Assembly: GCA_934255105.1 (NCBI GenBank)
Contig: CAKQNH010000040.1
Span: 1 to 13,864, forward strand
Length of the DNA stretch: 13,864 nt
From: an uncultured Pirellulaceae bacterium
Lineage (GTDB): Bacteria > Planctomycetota > Planctomycetia > Pirellulales > Pirellulaceae
Reading direction: 5' to 3'
Below, one piece after another: positions 1-6,433 of the stretch (its first letter is position 1; every line of letters starts with the position of its first letter). Made by a program: the position numbers and the translations under genes. The notes under the pieces are model-generated. The model did not search any database, had not been told where the DNA came from, and was given only the letters and a program-made list of their open reading frames with translations.

Positions 1-163
1 GTGGGATAAGCTTCCAGCTTGTCATCCGTGGGATAAGCTTCCAGCTTGTCGTCCGTAGGATAAGCTTCCAGCTTGTCGTCCGTGGGATAAGCCTCCAGCT
101 TGTCGTCCGTGGGATAAGCTTCCAGCTTGTCATCCGTAGGATAAGCTTCCAGTTTGTCGATCC
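1..163. repeat. 27-bp tandem array, six units, running off the left edge
   Basis: Five 27-bp units begin at 1, 28, 55, 82 and 109, and a sixth of 28 bp (one inserted base near its end) begins at 136. The core AAGCTTCCAGCTT is an imperfect palindrome (AAGCT-TCC-AGCTT), and weaker pairing extends over most of the unit. Only unit positions 3, 12, 18 and 24 vary. All four lie in the same codon phase, all changes are transitions, and all are synonymous when the minus strand is read as repeats of DKLEAYPTD. The same core appears once more at 11930-11952 in non-coding DNA, so the array may be an expansion of a dispersed palindrome rather than a gene. Units abut with no spacers, so it is not a CRISPR array. 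Confidence 0.93.
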
Positions 164-167
164 GCAC
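1..167 (-). CDS. possible partial ORF encoding a 9-residue repeat (DKLEAYPTD)n
   Basis: On the minus strand a GTG at 165-167 opens a frame reading MRI and then DKLEAYPTD repeats to the window edge without a stop. Every difference between the six units is a third-position synonymous change in this frame (GAA/GAG, CCT/CCC, GAT/GAC, AAA/AAG), the pattern expected if the peptide is under selection. Against it, the GTG has no good Shine-Dalgarno. A rival frame starting at ATG 215-217 does have one (AGG, spacing 8) and is also open to the edge, but there the same differences change amino acids (K/R, L/P, M/T, N/S). The core palindrome also occurs elsewhere outside genes. The sequence cannot decide between a repeat protein and non-coding DNA. 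No family is recognised. Confidence 0.25.
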   Translation of the reverse strand, partial: MRIDKLEAYPTDDKLEAYPTDDKLEAYPTDDKLEAYPTDDKLEAYPTDDKLEAYP

Positions 168-186
168 CCTAAATCATTCAGCTTCT

Positions 187-221
187 CAGCCATTCTGTCA
201 GCCATTCTGTCAGCCATTCTG
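187..221. repeat. 12-bp direct repeat, three copies
   Basis: CAGCCATTCTGT is repeated at 187, 199 and 211, the last copy lacking its final base. On the minus strand this reads ATG-GCT-GAC-AGA, giving MADRMADRMAEK from an ATG at 215-217 with AGG eight bases upstream. It lies between the end of the permease gene and the 27-bp array. It could be the N-terminus of a short ORF leading into the array, or simple slippage. Confidence 0.8.
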
Positions 222-254
222 CTTACCTGGCTACAACTTACTTCACTTCACTAA

Positions 255-1631
255 CTACCTTCCCAAATTCTGCGAGACATTCGTACGGTAGGCAACCAGG
301 GCGGGAATGATCCCAGCCAATGTGGCCAGCACAATCAGCCCAGGAACAAGTCCCCATTCGTAGACCGTCATCGTATTGAGAAACCCGATTTGCACCCCCG
401 TGCGGTCCTCGATCAGCGAACTGCAGGCCAAGCCGATTAGGTGTCCTGCCAGCCAACCCAACACTCCGCCGCCGATAGCGATCATCAACGATTCTAGCAG
501 CACGACCATCAGCACCGCATCGCGTCGCGCCCCCAGTGCGCGCATGACGGCGATGTCATGCTTGCGTTCATTCATCGAATTATAGATGCTCACTAAAATG
601 CTGATCGCACTCACCAGGCAGACGACGATCGTCAGCGTCAGCAGCGCGTACTTGACTGGATCGACGAAGTTGCCAAACAGATTGCCGATCTCTTCGATCG
701 GTGAAGCGGCCTGCGCCCGCAAACTCTTCTTGATGGCCTGCTGCATGTTCACGGCGAACATGCCATTGCCCGGCTTGACCAACACTGCCGTAATATCGCG
801 TTTTTCTAGTGGCAGGCGTGGTGGCTGTGCGACTTGCCCCTTCGTTTCGACATCCTCCTTGTCCTCGTCCGGATTGGCCTTGTCCTCGAAAGCTCGCGAA
901 TGCCCCTCCATCAAGTAGAAGCCTTCGAGGTTGATGAAGGCGGCGCGGTCGTTGGGTGTTCCCGTAGGCGCCAGCACACCCACGATTGTAAACTCCTGTC
1001 CGTGGCCTTCTCCCTCGGGATCGCCGTGCGTGGTTTTGAACGTGTCCCCCACTCCTTTGTTCATTTGTCGAGCAACGCGCCAGCCCAGCACCGCTTCGTA
1101 GTAGCCATGCTCGGCGTTGTAGTCCTCGAAGTTCCTTCCTTCGGCGAACTTGTACTCCATATCCCCCGTCTCGCCATAGCGCAGGTCTTCGAAGAACTCC
1201 GGTTTGGTCCCCACCACGCGAAACGGCCCGAAGTAGTCACCCAAGCAGATGGGGATCGCGAAACCACCCCCCATGTACGAACTATACAAACCCTTGCGAT
1301 CCGGATCGGCAATGCGACCACCGATGCGCGCGATCTCTTCCGCTCGACCATTGCCCGGTAAGAATTCCAGATACTCTTCGTAGGGGATGACTTCGATGGG
1401 TTTGCTGAGGTAGAAGACCGTATTCAGCGTCAATTGCAGCGCGCCCCCCTTGGCCCCTACGATCAAGTTGTAGCCCACATTGCTATTGCGCGCGAAAGAT
1501 TCGGAGATGACCCAGCCAATCCCCAGCACCAGTACCACTAGGGCCACTCCCAACGCCATACTGAGCATCGTCAGCAGCGATGCCAAGCCGCGTTGTTGCA
1601 CGTTTCGCCATGCGATATGGAACAAATTCAC
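255..1631 (-). CDS. ABC transporter permease, FtsX/MacB-like
   Basis: A 458-residue inner-membrane permease of the FtsX/MacB-like superfamily. It has one N-terminal membrane segment (about 20-42), a large extracytoplasmic domain (about 45-325), then three C-terminal segments (about 329-350, 376-402, 426-447), the standard MacB-type topology. The cytoplasmic loop after the second segment carries the family signature NERKHDIAVMRALGARR (354-370), which contacts the ATPase. The extracytoplasmic domain contains an acidic, low-complexity stretch (about 248-264, rich in D/E/K). The start is GTG at 1629-1631, supported by AGGGGAG at 1641-1647 with nine bases of spacing and an in-frame TAG just upstream. 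Such permeases work with a separate ATPase and move lipoproteins, peptides or lipids, or act mechanically on cell-wall enzymes. No ATPase gene is visible here, so the substrate cannot be named. Confidence 0.92.
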   Translation of the reverse strand: MNLFHIAWRNVQQRGLASLLTMLSMALGVALVVLVLGIGWVISESFARNSNVGYNLIVGAKGGALQLTLNTVFYLSKPIEVIPYEEYLEFLPGNGRAEEIARIGGRIADPDRKGLYSSYMGGGFAIPICLGDYFGPFRVVGTKPEFFEDLRYGETGDMEYKFAEGRNFEDYNAEHGYYEAVLGWRVARQMNKGVGDTFKTTHGDPEGEGHGQEFTIVGVLAPTGTPNDRAAFINLEGFYLMEGHSRAFEDKANPDEDKEDVETKGQVAQPPRLPLEKRDITAVLVKPGNGMFAVNMQQAIKKSLRAQAASPIEEIGNLFGNFVDPVKYALLTLTIVVCLVSAISILVSIYNSMNERKHDIAVMRALGARRDAVLMVVLLESLMIAIGGGVLGWLAGHLIGLACSSLIEDRTGVQIGFLNTMTVYEWGLVPGLIVLATLAGIIPALVAYRTNVSQNLGR

Positions 1632-1733
1632 CGGCTAGAACTCCCCTGCGATATGTTTCTCAATGGAATACAAAGAATCAACCCGCCGCACATTCTAGCA
1701 GATTTACCATCGCACTGGTTCGCCTCTTCTGAC

Positions 1734-1872
1734 GTAGAACGGGCACTCCTGCCTTTTCCCCGCCGCATCAAACCTTTCCTCATTCCCTCCGTAGAACGGG
1801 CACTCCTGCCCGTTTTCCTCGCCGCACCAAACTTTTGCTCGTTCCCTCCGTAAAGAGCGGGCACTCCCGCCT
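1734..1872. repeat. tandem 57/59-bp repeat carrying the AACGGGCA palindrome
   Basis: A 57-bp unit (1734-1790) is followed by a 59-bp diverged copy (1791-1849) and a partial third (1850-1872). Each begins with a version of the palindrome AACGGGCA-CTCC-TGCCCGTT. The first copy has lost the right arm's CG, the second is intact, and the third is degraded to GAGCGGGCACTCCCGCC. Short ORFs here only translate the repeat (ERALLP on one strand, GRSARS on the other) and are not genes. The array lies upstream of the permease gene, so the hairpins could fall within its 5' untranslated leader. Confidence 0.88.
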
Positions 1873-1944
1873 ACTCAAACCCTACAACTTTTCACCAACC
1901 TTTACCCTATCGATCTTCTTTCACCAGCACTGCTCGCACTGGAT

Positions 1945-2096
1945 CCTCTCCCTCTGGGAGAGGTCGAGCCTAAGCGAGGGAGAGGGACAATCGCAATCTA
2001 CATCTGTGCAGTCCGCTAATCCGTTAATCCGTTAATCCGTTTCCGCCCTCCCCCTCGCCTAGGCTCGACCCCTCCCGCTGCGCGGGCAGGGGTGCG
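1945..2096. repeat. compound inverted repeat with 31-bp arms and hairpin ends
   Basis: The arm at 1956-1986 matches the reverse complement of 2046-2076 at 28 of 31 positions, all differences being A/G. The left end carries its own perfect 8-bp hairpin (CCTCTCCC-TCT-GGGAGAGG, 1945-1963). The right end carries CCCCT-C-CCGC and GCGGG-C-AGGGG arms (about 2069-2093). The 59-bp spacer contains the TAATCCGT repeat. The region lacks a plausible ORF. It resembles a small non-autonomous palindromic element, but no target-site duplication was identified. Confidence 0.75.
2017..2040. repeat. 8-bp tandem repeat TAATCCGT, three copies
   Basis: Three perfect, abutting TAATCCGT units in the spacer of the large inverted repeat at 1945-2096. 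No function is evident; slippage is the simplest explanation. Confidence 0.85.
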
Positions 2097-2154
2097 ATTC
2101 GCGTGGGTGGCGGAACCATCTGTACGACTAGGAATGACTTGTGGCGTATAAAAA

Positions 2155-2212
2155 GGCAAGAGTGCCCGTTCTACTTTGTTGCGATCGCAAACGGGCAGGA
2201 GTGTCCGTTCTA
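2155..2212. repeat. two inverted-orientation copies of the AACGGGCA palindrome
   Basis: Copies at 2155-2174 and 2189-2212 lie in the opposite orientation to those at 1734-1872. They start about 30 bases beyond the stop codon of the Sir2 gene on the minus strand. A hairpin there could end or protect the transcript of the five-gene minus-strand operon. The copy nearer the gene has a mismatch in its stem (GTGTCCGTT), and no clean T-run follows, so terminator function is only a possibility. Confidence 0.8.
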
Positions 2213-2242
2213 CCTGGCACACCTGCCCGCGCGAGTGCGCAA

Positions 2243-3025
2243 CTACCGACTTTTGCGCGTCAAATACTCGCGCCAAATCGCCTGCAATGCCTCAGCCGCG
2301 GGAGCCTGTAGGCGATAGTCGACCATCGGCGACACTTCCGTCTGGCTGGGATTGATTTCAACCGTCGTCTTACCAGCCGCCTGGGCCATGAATAACGGCG
2401 CTTGGATATAGGGAAACACGCTGGTCGTACCGACTGAAAAGACGATGTCAAAACCTCGGTCGAGTTCCGTTTGTAAATTCTCGATACCTGGCCCGTCGAT
2501 CAGCTCACCGAACAGTACCACGTCGGGGCGGAGCAGGGCGGGGCATCTCGGGCACTTCGGCGGTATCTCCAGCGTTTGGAATTCGTCAACCAACACTTTT
2601 TGGCCGCAGCCCATACACGACAGGGAGTGCATATTGCCGTGCGCCTCGATCAGCTTCTTTGAGCCGGCCGCACGATGGAATCCATCGACGTTTTGAGTCA
2701 ACACCCACAGGCGATCAAAGTGATTCTCCATCTCAGCCATGACTTCGTGCGCTCGATTATGCTTGGCCCCTTGCACGGCCAAACCGATCTGCGCCAAATA
2801 TTTCCAGCACAGCGCGGGGTTTTCTCGCAACATGTACGACGACAGGATCTCTTCGATTGCGAAGCCCTCGTCGGTAGTCCCCACGTTGTAGAGTCCACCG
2901 ATACCTCGGTAGGTTGGGATTCCCGATTCGGCCGACACGCCGGCTCCGGTAATGAATAACACGCTCTCTGCCTGTAGCAGCGCACCGACGACTGCCGTAA
3001 TCACTTCCGTCTGTGCATTGTTCAT
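2243..3025 (-). CDS. Sir2-family NAD-dependent protein deacylase
   Basis: A 260-residue sirtuin that removes acyl groups from lysines using NAD+. Visible motifs are GAGVSAESGIPTYRG (27-41, NAD binding), TQNVDGFH (110-117), catalytic His129 (HG), and a zinc site formed by Cys137, Cys140, Cys158 and Cys161, followed by LRPDVVLFGE. Length fits bacterial CobB-type enzymes. Aligning NPALCWKYLAQIG with human SIRT5 puts Leu and Ile where the desuccinylase Tyr and Arg sit, so deacetylation is more likely than desuccinylation (inference). I prefer ATG at 3023-3025, which overlaps the upstream stop as TAATG; a GTG at 3040 is possible, but its GAGGAG lies too close. It is the last gene of the minus-strand operon, and its target is unknown. 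Confidence 0.93.
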   Translation of the reverse strand: MNNAQTEVITAVVGALLQAESVLFITGAGVSAESGIPTYRGIGGLYNVGTTDEGFAIEEILSSYMLRENPALCWKYLAQIGLAVQGAKHNRAHEVMAEMENHFDRLWVLTQNVDGFHRAAGSKKLIEAHGNMHSLSCMGCGQKVLVDEFQTLEIPPKCPRCPALLRPDVVLFGELIDGPGIENLQTELDRGFDIVFSVGTTSVFPYIQAPLFMAQAAGKTTVEINPSQTEVSPMVDYRLQAPAAEALQAIWREYLTRKSR

Positions 3026-3429
3026 TAGCCCGTCTTGCACTCCTCTTTGACACAGCGGCCTGTTAACCGTAGACGGTTCTTAGCAAACACACGATAGCCA
3101 ATATCGCAGAGCTGAGAAAGAAGTGGCAGACGCGGGATCCAAACCAACGGACCAAAACCAATCGCAGCGTAGAGTCGACGAAAGACCTCGACGCCTACCA
3201 ACCACTGGCCGCTGGGTAGTCGCCCTTGGATTTGCTCCATGAATTCTGACAGGGATTTTCCATAGTCGGCAGCGACGAAATCTGCCGCTGCGATATCCGT
3301 GAAGCGAATGCGCTGGCGGCGGTCCATCCACCGCAGCAGTTTGACCTCGCGCAGGCACAGCGGGCAGTCGCCGTCATAAAAGACTTCGATTTGCCATGAG
3401 GACTCTGGGGCCATCGATGAAAGGCTCAC
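3025..3429 (-). CDS. DCC-family thiol-disulfide oxidoreductase-like protein (DUF393)
   Basis: A 134-residue protein with the family's defining N-terminal motif YDGDCPLC (18-25), whose Cys22 and Cys25 form a predicted redox CxxC. Its typical C-terminal basic tail, [12 protein letters not shown], ends with two more cysteines (126, 131). Members are small thioredoxin-fold-like proteins of uncertain substrate. It starts with GTG at 3427-3429, overlapping the stop of the SOUL gene as GTGA, with GAAGAAG just upstream; ATG at 3414 is an alternative. It overlaps the Sir2 gene by one base (TAATG), implying translational coupling. Position between a haem-binding protein and a sirtuin suggests a redox role, but the reaction is unknown. 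Confidence 0.88.
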   Translation of the reverse strand: MSLSSMAPESSWQIEVFYDGDCPLCLREVKLLRWMDRRQRIRFTDIAAADFVAADYGKSLSEFMEQIQGRLPSGQWLVGVEVFRRLYAAIGFGPLVWIPRLPLLSQLCDIGYRVFAKNRLRLTGRCVKEECKTG

Positions 3430-4067
3430 TTATCTTCTTCCGGAATTGAAGTTGAACCAGACGCTGCGTTCTTCTGCTTCAGCCGAATTAAAACTTCGTT
3501 GCGGCGCAGTGGACCCGGAGTAAACGGCGCGTCGTAGCCAGCCGACTCAGCGAACTCTTCACCGACGATTCCATTTGCATCCAACCACTTTCGCAACTCC
3601 GCTTCTTTTTCTCTAGCTGTAACGCTATTCAGTTTGCCTGCGAAACGGATGACGGCGAAGCGGCCACCGCTGCGCTTGCGGATCTTCACGTCGGTTGCCT
3701 CGGGGGCAGGGATGCCCGCCGCTGCAACTTCCTGGGGCAACACAAAGCCCATCTTGCCCTGCGATCTCGCATGCTCGTCTTCCATAAAAACCGGTGTCGT
3801 CATGGCAATCTTCTGTTCGGCAACGTTTGCACCGCTGATATAGCGGAACAGCTTCATAAAGCTGCTGTCTCGTCCTTGGGATTCCTCGTCGGTGTCGACC
3901 GACGCTAGCATCAAATCAGGATATTGGCGGATTTCGATGTTTCCGTCTTTCTCGATCACCTCATATTGAGCTGTTTCATAAGCGGCTCGCGCCGTCATAT
4001 TCCAGCCCAGCACGCTGATCAGACCGAGGCCTACAACGACTGTTAGGTAAAGCATTGGAATTCTCAT
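3426..4067 (-). CDS. SOUL-family haem-binding protein, exported or membrane-anchored
   Basis: A 213-residue protein of the SOUL/HBP family, which binds haem or other tetrapyrroles. The N-terminus has a hydrophobic segment (about 5-22) ending in ARA-AY (27-30), which could be cleaved by signal peptidase I or remain as an anchor. The domain begins at [16 protein letters not shown] (35-50), continues with the [18 protein letters not shown] block (76-93) and ends with [15 protein letters not shown] (182-196), all hallmark segments. Start is ATG 4065-4067, with only weak Shine-Dalgarno pairing. It sits 94 bases after the peroxiredoxin-like gene, the only non-overlapping junction in this operon, with a stem-loop between them. 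Likely role is tetrapyrrole binding or buffering outside the cytoplasm; the ligand is not determined. Confidence 0.93.
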   Translation of the reverse strand: MRIPMLYLTVVVGLGLISVLGWNMTARAAYETAQYEVIEKDGNIEIRQYPDLMLASVDTDEESQGRDSSFMKLFRYISGANVAEQKIAMTTPVFMEDEHARSQGKMGFVLPQEVAAAGIPAPEATDVKIRKRSGGRFAVIRFAGKLNSVTAREKEAELRKWLDANGIVGEEFAESAGYDAPFTPGPLRRNEVLIRLKQKNAASGSTSIPEEDK

Positions 4068-4133
4068 GTGACATTAGCACCCGGAAAGAGGAAGTTGCAC
4101 CATTCAAAATTAAAAAGTGGTTGATCCAAAGTC

Positions 4134-4175
4134 CGGCGGCTTCGGCTATCTATATTCATATTCACGAAGCCGCCG
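4134..4175 (-). terminator. stem-loop spanning a stop codon: possible attenuator or processing site
   Basis: Perfect 11-bp inverted arms (CGGCGGCTTCG at 4134-4144 and its complement at 4165-4175) flank a 20-base AT-rich loop. On the minus strand the stem covers the last codons of the peroxiredoxin-like gene, and the TGA lies in the loop. A T-rich stretch (ACTTTTTAATTTTG) follows about 15 bases after the stem, too far for a classical intrinsic terminator. It could partly terminate transcription, lowering the three distal genes relative to the sigma factor, or protect the upstream mRNA. Confidence 0.5.
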
Positions 4176-5127
4176 CAATGGAGTGAGGCTGCGTTGCTTC
4201 CTTTGCCAAAGTTACGTAGTCGGGGCGATCCGAGGCTTGGTCGTGCAGAAAGCCGTCGATTACGCGACCTTGGTAGTACACGAATATGCCGGGCATTTGG
4301 AAAGAGTTGCCTTGTGCCCAACCGATACCGTGGCCCTGCAACAGTCCGGCGACAAATCCGCGCTGCCAAACCCGGAGGCCAAAGAGCTGTCGGAAGCTAC
4401 CTAAATCAAGCCCAAACTGCCGGTACAAGCGACACTGTGGATCGGAGATGCGGGGGACATTCTGCATGGCATATTGAGCGAAAAATGCTTCGCCATCCCC
4501 CGCACCCAAATGCACGAGCACGATTCCGCAGCCCGTCGCTTCAATTTCACTGCGCCGCGCCGAAAGCTCAGCCAACGCCTCACGGCAAAAGGTGCAGCCC
4601 GCGTGTCGCAAGAAAACCACCATCTGCGGTCGCTCACTGGCAAGCTGATCTAGGTTCTGACCAGTATGAGTACGCAAGTCGCGCAGCGGCGCATCGGCCT
4701 CGGGAGTTTCATAAGCCGAACCACGCGCATAATGATGCTGAATCGCACCCCACAATATAGTTGCAAATGGGCCAATCCAAATTAAATCGTTCACCAAAAT
4801 CGCCCAACCGACCTGCAGAGGGAGCGCGTTGGCCGCTAACGCCCAAGCGTAACCCAACGAGGCAAACAGCTTACCAATCAGTCCGACCAGGATGATTGGC
4901 CAGTGGTGGTAGGGCGCGCGCGAGGCGATCAAAAGCCCGACGCCGTAGACGCCTACCATCATGCCGAGGAATTGCAGAAACACAGCATTGGTAGTGCTGG
5001 GTTCGAGCCCGATCCAACCGAGCATCGGATTAGCGTAAGCAATTGCCAGCAGTCCCCACAGCAGGTTATAAACACCCGCAGCGAGTACTACAGCTTTCAT
5101 CCATCGTTTGGGTTGATACGCCATCAT
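4162..5127 (-). CDS. membrane-anchored PRXL2/SelL-like peroxiredoxin fusion
   Basis: A 321-residue two-part protein. Residues 1-135 form four predicted membrane segments (about 11-32, 45-68, 77-100, 107-130) of a small hydrophobic domain. Residues 150-310 form a thioredoxin-fold domain of the AhpC/TSA-related PRXL2/SelL type, with FLRHAGCTFCREAL holding the redox pair Cys178-Cys181 (CxxC, the UxxU position in selenoprotein SelL), DPxxxLYRxFGL at 229-240, and the cis-proline segment MPGIF (278-282). Expected activity is thiol-dependent peroxide or disulfide chemistry at the membrane; substrate unknown. The start at 5125-5127 overlaps the sigma-factor stop as ATGA, so translation is probably coupled. 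The second Met, three bases on, is an equal alternative. The domains are recognised with good confidence; the exact reaction is not. Confidence 0.85.
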   Translation of the reverse strand: MMAYQPKRWMKAVVLAAGVYNLLWGLLAIAYANPMLGWIGLEPSTTNAVFLQFLGMMVGVYGVGLLIASRAPYHHWPIILVGLIGKLFASLGYAWALAANALPLQVGWAILVNDLIWIGPFATILWGAIQHHYARGSAYETPEADAPLRDLRTHTGQNLDQLASERPQMVVFLRHAGCTFCREALAELSARRSEIEATGCGIVLVHLGAGDGEAFFAQYAMQNVPRISDPQCRLYRQFGLDLGSFRQLFGLRVWQRGFVAGLLQGHGIGWAQGNSFQMPGIFVYYQGRVIDGFLHDQASDRPDYVTLAKEATQPHSIAAAS

Positions 5128-6023
5128 GATTTCACTGCCAATGAAGACTCGAGGGACTGAGCGACTTTGGATAATTTCTCCAAGCTTTGATAAAGGATTT
5201 GGCGCGCACGCTCTTTGCTAATTCCGATTTCATCCCCGAGGGCCCGCAGAGATTTTCCACTAGCAGGAACATCCGCTGCGGTATCCGCCAAATTGCCTCC
5301 AGGGGGACTTAAACCGAATCGCCCCCTCACGATAAAACACTCGCGAGCGTCGAGCACGCGATCCATTTCCGCAATTACGGAGGCAGCACTTGCCTGCAGC
5401 TCTGCCTGAGTCAGGTGGTCACCCCCCGAGGCGGATGCCGCCCAATCGATGGTTTCATTGCCGTCACAAAATTCCCGTGAGCGATGCCGAGAGGCGCGAT
5501 TGATCAGCCTCGCTAGGTGCCGCTGCACGGCGTGCGTAAGATAAGTGCTGAAGCGATAGCCGCGGCTAAAATCGAACTTGTCGATGGCCTTGAGCAAGAT
5601 CATATTGGCCTCGGCCACAAACTCATCGAATTCATCATTGGAAGTGGCCGATTTGCGGCACACAAACGAGAGCAGCCGAAAGTTTGCGCGTGCGATTTCG
5701 TCGCGCGTGTCATTTGCCTCCGCCAACAGACGCTCGATTTCGGCCTGTGTCTTGGCGGGGCGGCGTTGGCGGCGCAACGTTGCCGACAGAGCGTGCGCTC
5801 GGAAGCGTAGGAAATTGAGCCGTTTAAATAGGAACTGTTCCCCGTCGAAGGTCAATATGCGACATTCTTCGACGGCCGTCAGGAACGTGGTGGCAGCACC
5901 CAGTGGATCGCTGGGCCGACCCTCCTCCTCCACATACAGTACGCAATCGATCTCCGCGAAATCTTGCTCTTGTGCAGATTCAAAATCCGCATGCGGGATA
6001 AAAGAGATTTCAGCATCGACCAC
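5124..6023 (-). CDS. sigma-70-family RNA polymerase sigma factor (non-ECF, divergent)
   Basis: A 299-residue sigma factor, first gene of the minus-strand operon. It has a region 1.2-like segment (about 46-80, ending FKRLNFLRFRAHAL), region 2 (about 105-175, with DEFVAEANMILLKAIDKFDFSRGYRFSTY), and region 4 (about 220-290, with the recognition helix LRALGDEIGISKERARQIL at 259-277). There is no clear region 3, and region 4 carries an extra loop (about 239-258, SPPGGNLADTAADVPASGKS). The two tryptophans of primary sigma factors after FSTY (TWW) are replaced by THA. It is much longer than ECF factors and resembles planctomycete-type alternative sigma factors. Start is GTG 6021-6023 with GGAG six bases upstream; an in-frame stop at 6057-6059 with no ATG between supports it. 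It lies divergent to the lipid operon and may control it. No anti-sigma gene is adjacent. Confidence 0.92.
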   Translation of the reverse strand: MVDAEISFIPHADFESAQEQDFAEIDCVLYVEEEGRPSDPLGAATTFLTAVEECRILTFDGEQFLFKRLNFLRFRAHALSATLRRQRRPAKTQAEIERLLAEANDTRDEIARANFRLLSFVCRKSATSNDEFDEFVAEANMILLKAIDKFDFSRGYRFSTYLTHAVQRHLARLINRASRHRSREFCDGNETIDWAASASGGDHLTQAELQASAASVIAEMDRVLDARECFIVRGRFGLSPPGGNLADTAADVPASGKSLRALGDEIGISKERARQILYQSLEKLSKVAQSLESSLAVKS

Positions 6024-6433
6024 GGTGGTCTCCGAATCTGGACTGGAAAAGTCGGGCTAGTGTCACTGTTGTAACAGCCTATTCGAGATTGACCACTAAA
6101 AATTTTGGAAAAGATTCGAGTCCATAGGGATTCTTGCTATCGGCTGAGGTTTGGGTATGCATTCGTAGAACGGGCGCTCCTGCCCGTTTCCGCCGCAGTG
6201 ACGTAGAACGGGCACTCCTGCCCGTTTTCCGCGCAACGACCTAGAACGGGCACTCTTGCCCGTTCTACTGAGGTTGAGTGCTGAGGATTAAACGGGCAGG
6301 AGTGCCCGCTCTACGGCCAATGGGCTGGATGATTTTCTGAATTGTGGCCTGAAAATACTGGTCACTTTCTCGTCCACGTCTACAAATCAGCAAGCGACAT
6401 CCAACCTCCTACCTTCAACATCGAGAGTCATTC
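6024..6433. promoter_or_regulatory. divergent control region between sigma-factor and lipid operons
   Basis: This 410-bp gap separates two divergent operons, so promoters for both should lie here. Near the sigma gene is a short dyad, CTGTT-GT-AACAG (6066-6077), 43 bases from its start codon, a candidate operator. An AT-rich stretch (about 6095-6115) follows. The middle holds four palindromes (6164-6315), described separately. The remaining 118 bases before the FAD oxidoreductase show no convincing -35/-10 pair. The oxidoreductase start GTG is preceded by CGAGAG, a modest ribosome-binding site. Confidence 0.55.
6164..6315. repeat. four copies of the AACGGGCA palindrome in the divergent spacer
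   Basis: Copies at 6164-6189, 6202-6227 and 6241-6268 are in one orientation, and the copy at 6290-6315 is inverted. Each contains two 8-bp arms, AACGGGCA and TGCCCGTT or close variants, around a 4-base loop, preceded by GTAG or CTAG. Together with five copies at 1734-2212 this makes nine in the window, all between genes. They would form strong hairpins in either transcript, possibly limiting read-through between the divergent operons. Confidence 0.93.

Noticed and set aside
1..163. CRISPR array
   Set aside because: Units abut directly with no unique spacers, and unit length is below typical repeat-plus-spacer spacing.
834..1361. 175-codon plus-strand ORF inside the permease gene
   Set aside because: It is antisense to a well-supported permease and shows no recognisable motif; a shadow frame.
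1593..2035. Short ORFs on both strands in the repeat-rich spacer
   Set aside because: Their sequences are only translations of the palindromic repeats (ERALLP, GRSARS) and have no ribosome-binding sites.
1945..2096. Insertion sequence
   Set aside because: There is no transposase ORF and no identified target duplication; it is at most a non-autonomous palindromic element.
5124..6433. ECF sigma/ChrR anti-sigma pair as in proteobacterial lipid-stress loci
   Set aside because: The sigma factor is long with a region 1.2-like part and no neighbour shows a ChrR cupin or zinc anti-sigma motif.
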